Of a DNA stretch of 24,365 nucleotides, positions 1-9,400 are shown piece after piece (the stretch's first letter is position 1; every line of letters begins with the position of its first letter). Both the position numbers and the translations under genes were made by a program. The DNA comes from Choristocarpus tenellus KU-1152. Its lineage: Eukaryota; Phaeophyceae. The notes beneath the pieces are model-generated. The model was not told the origin of the DNA. It did not search any database and was given only the letters and a program-made list of their open reading frames with translations. The DNA is taken from NCBI GenBank assembly GCA_964200185.2, contig CAXNAD020000214.1:1-24365 (forward strand). The letters run 5' to 3'.

Positions 1-21
1 GCGCAATTGTATTGTGGTTGG

Positions 22-205
22 TGCCCCAAAGTATCTGGGGGGGGGGGAGGTTCTACACCAGAGAGTCCATTTGGACCAAAACCAGGAAAAGTGCACTTTC
101 ATTATCCATCCAACGTATGGAACCAAATCAACCAAAAATCGCGACATGACAAAATTGGCCCCAAATGGACAGCTGCCACCCCCCCCTCCCAGATACTTTG
201 ACCCA
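22..205. repeat. MITE-like palindromic element, copy 1
   Basis: The two ends are imperfect inverted repeats of about 55-60 bp. The left arm (about 24-85) reads CAAAGTATCTGGG, a G-run, then GTCCATTTGG; the reverse complement of the right arm (about 150-205) reads the same landmarks in the same order. The CAAAGTATC terminus and the GTCCATTTGGGGCC block recur in the elements at 2464-2722 and 18789-19048. No transposase is encoded. The apparent open reading frames across it are low-complexity products of G and C runs. It lies just upstream of the putative first exon of gene A, so it is in the promoter or in an upstream intron. Target-site duplications were not resolved. Confidence 0.65.
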
Positions 206-283
206 GTAACTTGCTCATAGTCAATTTGATGAGACTGTAGTAACTGCTGGCACCTCACACAATATTTACTTGCTGGGCAATTC

Positions 284-449
284 ATGTCGTTGAAGACCCT
301 TCTGGATGAAGATGAGAAAGACTCTTATTTGCATGAGGAATCACAGCAACGAAGTCAGGAGGCTATCACGAACATAGAGGAGAAGATTGTATCACTGCAG
401 AATGAACTTGCAGAAACGGAGCACCAAGTCACTGCCCTGGAAATGACGG
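284..449 (+). CDS. Gene A exon 1 (candidate start), coiled coil
   Basis: The frame begins at the ATG in the context TTCATGTCG and reads MSLKTLLDEDEKDSYLHEE, followed by the heptad-like NIEEKIVSLQNELAETE. The donor is GACGG|GTATGA, phase 1, and it joins in frame to the exon at 785. A MITE-like element ends about 80 bp upstream. The start is the weakest part of this call: the same frame is open from 233, so this could be an internal exon. Confidence 0.6.
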
Positions 450-3400
450 GTATGATGCAACGAGCACCAATAACCAAGTATTAAGTACTAAGTATTTTGG
501 TGTTCAGCAGTTCCTCCCATGAACTTCTTGATAACTTAGGAGCTGTCCAATAGAATTGCGTTAATGCCTTGCACCCATTTGCACTGATTTTAGGCTTGTG
601 GGAGGTACCTCTCTTCCTCAAATCTATGCACCTTTCTGGATCTGAAATGATAGATTCATATGAGCACTAAAACAACATTAGGGACCCAAAGATGTAAAGC
701 ATGGAACATGATACAGAATTTTTTGCTGCTTGCAAACTGAACTAGTCTGAAGAAGTTGGAAAAAACATTTATCTTGCTGACAAGTGACTATTTTCAAACA
801 ATTCGGCCATGCCTTGGCAGAAAGCACAGAGTTCAGTACCGCAAAAGGGAAATATGATCGTGAGGCAGAGCATCTTCAGCACATTGTAAATCAGCAGCAG
901 TTACGCCTGGCACAGACATCGGAGGAAATTGCAACCACTGAAAAGGATGTGAGTTGTCGTGCTATTCGATTTTGTTCACAAGGCACTATAGATGGATTGT
1001 GTACTAGTTGCAGTTCCTAAGCAGTCATGCCCCCACACCTGCGGATTCTGGCAGACTCACAACCTGGATATTACATTTAAGACGGTTTTGCAACTCGAAG
1101 CAATTGCAGCCTCTGGAGGGAAACAACAAGTTGTATCAAAGGAGACAATCATGGCAGAAGATCAGTTTCAGGTGTGTCGTTTGACTCCTTGGTGATGTTT
1201 GTTCAGGTATTCCTATTCTATTTTTATCTTCCTTGGAGGACAAGGGAGTGCTAGGTATTCCATTTTCATGTTTTTAAGGGTTAGGGTTCGGACTACATAA
1301 ATTATATACTCAGAGCATTTTGCACTTCATTTCCAATCCAAAGACACTTCACAGTACCACTTGAAAATATTATGGCTAGTACCTATGTAACATAGGATGT
1401 ATTTTGTGAGTTTCTTCTGGGATAGGCTTCCTTTGCAATCCATTCTACTTCAATCCGATCCTTTCTAATCCCTTCCTTTACCACCTATGTCCTGAAAGAC
1501 TTCCACAGGACTTTTATCTAGCATGCAATGAAATGCGTGCATATATGACACCTTCCCCCAATACTATGTTACTCTCTTGTCACTACCATGACCATCGGTC
1601 TACCCACACATTGAAGTATTTCACCTGTGATTTTATCACTAGAGGGGTGGCACTTGTGTCTGTCAAGACAGGCAGTACTTAAGCAATGTAGAGGATGAGG
1701 CCCCATTAAATGACACAAACCTCTTACTCAGATATTTTCTACTCACTTCAACAGCAAAGTGCTCTGAAAATGTGTAGACCTCCGTCTTGACCTGTCATGC
1801 CAAGCTCATGCCCATCTACAACTTTTGGGAAACATGCTTACCTAACATACTTGAAGTACTACGTAGTATCCAATGTGGTACTAGATCAAACTATCAATTC
1901 GGTCTCTTTCAGAGAGTGCATAGACATTAGCAGCAAGGGAATAGATCTCCCTATTTGCAAACAAGAATACAATGCAATTAGGCAGAAAGATATTTTGTGT
2001 GCACGAGTAGGTAAGAAAATCAGTTTTTCTCTGTATTAGGTCAATTTTTCTGTTCATGGGCATAGGATTTCCAGAGCCTCAAAACTCTGCCAACTCTGAC
2101 AGAACAGACCGACAATGGGTCAAGAAAGTTCTTCTTTGGCATGCTCCATGAAAATAGATAAGGGAATAGAGGGCTTGAGTCGTCTTGATAGCCTATGTCT
2201 TTACTAAGGACTTTGTGCATCCATCCCTCTAGTCACAATACAATGCATACTTTTATGGCACTTGCTGCAAACCTTTGGTACTGAAGTAGTCAATTTGATA
2301 CCTCCATCTCAGTTGAGGCAATGATCTTGATAAGGCCCCTTGAGTATAAAAATAATCTTTCTTGCCCCTGGCCTTACTGTTTTCTGCTGCAATCACAGTT
2401 CAGTGTAAGCTGATAATATTTCCACTCATGTTGCTAAATATGTTGCATTTGAGCGAAAATATTTGAGTGAAAGTATCTTGGAGGGTAGAGCCGCATCCGT
2501 TTGGGGACCAAAATTCAATGCTGCGATTTTGATGTAATTTTGGCTATCATGTTTGTTAGGAAGTGTCAATATCATTGTTCATGACACGCCTTTTCATAAA
2601 GTATACATTTAACCTACTCTGAAACATTTCGGACTAGGAAAATGTCATTAAAAACCCGTGGGAAGCCAAGCCCCAAACAGACAAACAGGGAAAAACTCGT
2701 CCCCTCTAAGGTGCTTTCACTCATTGCATAGGAAGAGCTAGCTAGTTGTGATTAAAACAGTTGGAAACCAACTTTGTGAAGACAGTGGTTCTCCACTTTA
2801 TCTATTTTACCTGACGTTTCATACTTATTTGATGATCCACCTCTCCTATGAAGCAATATATCTTGCTTTGGGTCATTTCTTGAAAGGTATTGACTACATT
2901 GAACGAAAGAGATGAATTGTTGCAAAATCTAGTTACTTCCTTACTGCACTGCAACAATGCTCACGGGAGTCCTTTGTTTGCCACCCATGTGCTGGACCAA
3001 AAAATATCTGTATGAGATGCAGTCTTTGATGAGGGCAGATATCAGACGGCAACAGGAAGAAGAAGAGTGGGCTTCTGCGCAGAGGACAGGTGAGCTCTCC
3101 TGGATATCTCTGGAATCACTGCGAATCAATGATTAATTCACTGCGAGTTGAAAGGGTGCCAAGTGCACACATTCCTCCTACACCAATGGTCACAGCGACC
3201 AATTGTAGATATGCAAATTGAACTTTGCTACTTTATTTCTTGATACCAATGCCGAGAGCCACATTCTTTATTTGCTCTTTTGTGCGTCAGGTCTAGTTGA
3301 GGAGATAGGGCGCCTGCAGGTTGAGGTTGCTCAGGCAGAAGAAGCTGTACAAGGCTTCCAGCAGAAAAAGAAAGAATCCAGAGCTTGCCTGTGTGCAATT

Positions 3401-6400
3401 CAAAATGAGGTCAGAACACGATTATCAAGGAAATACCCTATCCTCAATGCTACAAAGCATAACATAAACTTAAATGGAGATTGCCAATTGCAAATTTCCT
3501 CCTTTTCCTCCTTGACAATACACACATTATAGATCCGCCTTTGGCAGATGCAATACTTCAATGTAGTGCCACTTATGGTTAGCATTTTACACTTGGTGGA
3601 CAACGTTTCGACTCAAATTCTCGCTTCCGTGTCCTCATGGCTGGCAATGACCACTGCATCAACTTAGGTGGAAATACTGGAGCAACAGATTGACGAACTT
3701 GAAACAAGTCTCAGTCAAGTTGAAAGAATGCTGGATGCAGTTGGCCAACAGACAGAGGGATCACAGGTAGCAGAGGCAGCAAGATCAGATGCCACTACTG
3801 CATTCAAGGAGAATTACAAGACAGGAAAAGACCGTGATTGTCAGCATATGAGTGAGGTAGATTCTGCAGAAACAACTCCTGGCTCAACTGGGAATAGTAC
3901 TAACCCCAAAGATCCAAACACCTCTCATGAAGAGCGGCTACTAGATGAACTGAGAGAAAGATTGCGGGTGACAATCGAGCAAATTCGTTGGGCAAATTCT
4001 AAGGACAAGGAAGTCAACCTAAAACTGGAGGAAGAGATAGTTCTAGCAACCTGTGAGCAGCTCTGCAGTATCACAGCAGTGTCACTGGAAACAAATTCAA
4101 TGTCTAATGCAATTCAAATTGCAAGTGCTGCCCTGGATCTTGCAGCACTGCTGGATTCCGCAGATCTAGCTCTACAACAGAATTTTGACCAAGAATTCAG
4201 TCTTGATATGAGGCGCTGTACCAAGGTGGGCATTAGGTACTACTATTAGGAGGAAAATCAAGGGCAATGAGTAGGACTTTGGTAGATATCTGACATAATC
4301 CAGTGTTCTTCTTTATACAGATGGATGTACTGATATTGACATTGATGTTCATACCTGCCAAAAACGTTGTCCAAACCGATATGGGGCATTGGATTGAAGC
4401 TAAACCTGGAGCCATTGACAGAGAACGAGATGAGTAACACTCTAGCATTCGTGCAGCTAGGTCCCTTGCCGCTGTCATCATCAACTGGGTGTTACGTGGA
4501 GGGGAAATTTGAGGATGATGCGCTGTTCATTCATACATCAAAGGACAGAAGTAGTGTTGTGCTACTTGTTCAAGACGTGCAATGTGCACTTGCTCAAGCT
4601 CTGCTAGAGGTGAAGGGCGACTATATTCCCCAAGCAATGGCCAAGGACACCTTTGCTAGGCAAATCTTGATCCAGTGCATTCAGAATAAGCGTGTGATGC
4701 AAGGGTATGTCCGCCTGTCATGTGTTAACTCCATACTGCAGCTCCTTCAAGAAGCGAAAGTACTCAAGGAGGATGCTGTCAAGTACAAAGTTCATGAAAC
4801 AGCAGAGGTTGAGATGACCCATTTTCTTCTCTTTGGGGGAGGGCTAAGTCCGACTGATGCACTAACCCTGTTCAAAGCATATGGAAGCGCAGTTATTTGC
4901 TCCTCAGAACCTCAAATCAACCCAGGACTAATTGGAAAGGAAGTCCCCCTTGGTCTTCTGCACGACTTGTCAAGCTTGCAGCTAGGGCCGGAAAAATTGC
5001 TAGACAAAGAAGGAATATCTATAGTCAGAGCAGTCATAGCAGCCGCTGCTGTAAGAGACATTAACAAAATCCTTTGCAACGAGAGCAGTTATTTGGCTCC
5101 TGAGTGCACTCGATATGGAGTGGAAGTAATGAATAAACTCTCGGAGGAAAGTCACAACTACAAAGTAGAGAATTCGGAAAATAAGGATCTCCATTCAGGG
5201 GGGAATTTATTGAAGAGTGCTCTCAGTTCTGTCAGAGCTTTCTTTATGGATGTTCAGATACAAGTACCAAACTGTGTGCCAGGAACAACTGCTTTCGACA
5301 TCTTGACCGCACTATTCAGGGCCATGGATGGAAGGTAGGCAAAATGTTGGAGCCCGGTGACAAAATGTCTTTGCTATATATTCGTAGGACTCTTTACAGA
5401 AAATAATCCACAGCACACATGCTCCAGTGCTGAAGCTGCAATATTATCCCTTCTGCAGGCATCATCCAAGTGTGGAAGGACTTTTTTGTGTACCAGACCT
5501 GAACCAAACAAAACGGTGAGCAGCAAAGGAGCATATCACTATAAGGACAAATATACTTGCACACTGGTTGCCCTATTTAGCAATACTGTCAATTTTTCAG
5601 GTGCATTTCCGTTGATTTATGATAGCACAATGACATTCCAATTGTATAAATTCTTCATTTGATATATGAAATTGCACTGTTGTCAAATACTAATTTGGCA
5701 CCCACGAATACAACAAAATATTGTCCATCTAGGGAAGGGTACACTGACTTTGTCCAAAATGCCTGACTAGGTGGACCGAATATGTAGAATTCGCCAAGTG
5801 CCAAGCAGTGGACGATACAACCAATGACTTGGAGGTGAAGGGCCTGAACAATGCAGATAGGACAGATAGCCAGGTGCGTCATTCTCACAATGTCAGAAAC
5901 GGAAACTGTTGTGTCCAGGACATATATTCTCTTCAAGAAAAATGTGCAATATTTGCCTTGCATTGTTCACAGTGTGGTTTACTGCCCTCCTAAAGTCCCT
6001 CATGCAAATCAATACCATTTGTCAGGCTCAATGATAGCAATTTAAGCTACGGATTCAGCAAGGCTTGCGCCACGAGCTAAGTGCAATGTATGGTTGACCA
6101 TCAACTGTTAAGGAATCGTTTGAATCATGTAGCCACAGTCTTGGTACTGCCTAGTGCTTCCCCCTTGCAGGATAGAACTGAATACATATGGCGCATCAGG
6201 TACAGGACCACTCCAAAGAGTTTTGACTTGACTTCTTTTTTTTTTTTTTTTTATGAGGAGTAATCTTGTCGAGGAGACACCGAGTAGGATGAGAGAGTCC
6301 TGCCCAACTCTAGCTTAGTAGATGTCACAAGAATGAAGGTATTCATTAAATTGGCGCAACACTTGTTATAATGTTATCTTGTTATCAAATCAACCTGCAG

Positions 6401-9400
6401 GTTGGTTTGAATAAGAGATGCGCCAAGATCAGCAAATATGATGATTTTCAGCAGGACTACAGTGATGATGATCCACAGGATGTGTTTATCGACCTCCAAA
6501 GACTTACTGTATCTAACCTGGAGAGAAAATGTACATCAACATCAAAGTTGAAGGAAAGCTGGATGGTAGTACAGGTGATTGGATGGATACCTCGAGGTGT
6601 TGGTTGGATCTGTGTTGACATGTTTCATGCTAGATCTTTACCTTCTGAATGCAATCAACAATGCTCAAGAAGGCAAGTAGAGGACTTTAAAGAATGCATC
6701 AAACACTGGGGGTGTTGACATGCCCAGGGAAAATCAGTTTAACCCCAAATAATACAACCTGTGTGTGATTAAACCAACATTGTACCCTCTCTCATGGAAC
6801 TCATCCAAGGTGTCTTTTTGACGGGGTGTGTTGTTTTGTCCTCATCTATAGTAGCAATCTCTCCCTCTCCTGAATCAGAAGAGGCTACAAAGGAAGCATG
6901 GAGGAGGGGAAATGGAAGAAGAAGCGTTTGAGCTAGCAATGGATGCACAGGTGAGAGTGACCAGTCATTGGATCATATCATGAACCAAAGTTGCATATGT
7001 GTTCATCCCAACACTGATATGCAGACTAAGAATTATATGGGTGTATTGTTCTTGTGTTTGAAATGCGCTAAACTAAACACTTATAATGTATCCTGTTGTC
7101 TATATTAATTTGTAATCTGTTCTATGCAGTATGAAGTATGTCATGGTGACTTGAAGGCACAACAGTGGTTATTCAAGATAGAATAAGGGGGAAAAAGTCC
7201 CGACAGTGGTGACCTGGTCGCCAGGGGATCTTATATGCTTCCCATGCAAACCCAACATAGGCACTAGATCAATTGGAGAGATGCGTGGCAGCAGCTTGTG
7301 ATCATAACTCTTCCTATGACCACCATAAAGATAAGACCAGTGACACACAAATGACTGAGGAAGCACTGACACAACAGCTGAAGACATTGGGTACAGAGCT
7401 GGATAAGGTGAGAAAACACTGCCCCAAACTCTCAGAAATACTATCACTGCTCACACCTGCACCTTATTGACCCAAAGCATTCAAGAGGGTATGAGTTTTT
7501 CTCTGTTTGTCCCTTCGCGGCTTGACTTCTCACGGGGGGGTTTTGCCCTTTTTCGGTTTTCTGTGTGAACACAGTTACCTAATATGTATACGACTATAAA
7601 GAGTGTGTCCAGAGCTAGGATATTGACCCGTGCAAACAAACACGATTGCCAAAATCATCAAATTTTCAACACTGGATTTATGATCCTAAACGGACGCGAC
7701 CCAACCGTCTCAAATGCTTTGACTCATTTACCAGCATCAGTGTTGGCAAAAAAAATGTGCTTGGGTTCTATTACATGTACACTCCGGACTGTACCTAAAG
7801 CAGGGGGGTTTACACCTTAGAGCCAGATATCTGTAGTATTCCAAATGAACAGAAATAGGACACTGAGCCAAGACCAGTGCTCCAAGAAAAATTTCACTTG
7901 CGGAGAAATGTGCTAGACAAGTGTATTCTTTATTGGCTTGGTCCCGAAAAGGTGGGTTGGGCTAATGCATGACAAGTTGCCACACCTCACATTACAATAA
8001 ATGATACTAGGATAAGAGGGTACGGCCTAAGCATGATAACCAACTTTTCAAGAAAATTTAATAGCTTACATATCAAACTAAAGCTAGTACAATGGATTTA
8101 TATTCGTCTATGTCTCAACCCTGCTCTTAGTAGTACTATAGTCACTCTTGTTTACTACTTCAACGCCAATGTTATTTCCATTAGCATAGAAGAATGTGGG
8201 ATGTAGTACATCCTTTCCTGGCAGTAGGGCTAATCCTCTGTCTTTTCATTCCTTTCAAGGTGGGGCATGAAGGGCAATCGAACATGATCTTGAAAAAGTC
8301 AACAAATCATCGGGCGGAAAATTTTATGATCAGGAATAATCCAAGGTTTTTCGGCATCCTTAACAAGGTGAGTGGTAGTTTTGTCTTGGATAGAAGCGTA
8401 GGTCCAATGGATAAAGCATTACACTGTTGTATTCACCAGGCCTGTCCAGTATGATCGCTAGCGTTTTCCTCCAAATATGACACGTGCCTGGCTAGTTCTG
8501 CAATCCATGTCTCCAAATATATTTGTGAATAGCCCAGTTTGGTACATAATAAAATATGTCTCAAGGCTTCCATAAATGGCAATGATATTTCTCATTTTCA
8601 CTATCAGAAACACTTTCCCAGTTGACAGGTAGCGACAGACCTCCCTGTAGTGACTGACTTGCCAATTGACAGTAGTTGATTCCGAAATATTTAAGCATGC
8701 AACCATACTTAGGTCCACACTGAGGGAATCGATGTCGCTCAACAGACGTCCCTGTAGTCAATGCTCTCTCAAGCGACAGATTTTGAAATTTTGTTTTAAA
8801 TATCCGCTGCACTAACCTATCATATCAATGGCCCACCCCCACCCATTTTCACGTTCAGGGAACAAGACTTCAGCCAGACTGCGAATCTGCAAGCAACAAG
8901 ATTGGGGAAAGGTTTGATCGGGTGTTGAATATATCCTTCCCAACAAATTAGTTGGATCACAGTACAGATAACAGCACAAGGTAGTGCATTGCAATGACAA
9001 CTCTATGCGTTACCAAAAAATATTAGGAAGACATTCTCTTCAGGTAATGATTGAGATTGATAAGAAAGGGGGTAACTAACACCAAGATTGTCCACTTCCT
9101 ATTGGCTAGTTAGACCCAAGGGTAGTCCATAGTCTCCCTCAGATAGAAACTAATGAAACTACGACCAGGGCTAACTTATCAATTGCAAAGCGTGCTGATA
9201 ATTGAGCAGGATGAGCCATTTGCAGTTGATGATTTTGGGATACATTTCATACATTTCATACGTTTTCACACTTTTTCACATTTGCTGGGTTCGTCACAAT
9301 ATTCAAACATGTAGGTCAGAGGAAGCCGAACAACCAGCCATTTCAAGTCTTCCAGACCGCGATCACCTGGAACAACTGAACCTCAGGCTGGATAAGCGTA

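Noticed and set aside
7-220. Two overlapping short open frames at the very start of the window
   Set aside because: They lie within palindromic element copy 1, are dominated by G and C runs, and have no splice or start support.
1270-1290. GGGTTAGGGTT string (and CCCTAACCCTAAT near 23924) as telomeric repeat
   Set aside because: Only about two units each and embedded in introns; interstitial chance matches.
4400-5334. SMC hinge or dynactin-type domain in the large exon of gene A
   Set aside because: Compared by eye with what I recall of these families; no conserved landmarks were found, so no family was assigned.
5655-5963. 102-codon minus-strand open frame
   Set aside because: It is antisense to gene A exon 5771-5873 and has no compatible splice sites.
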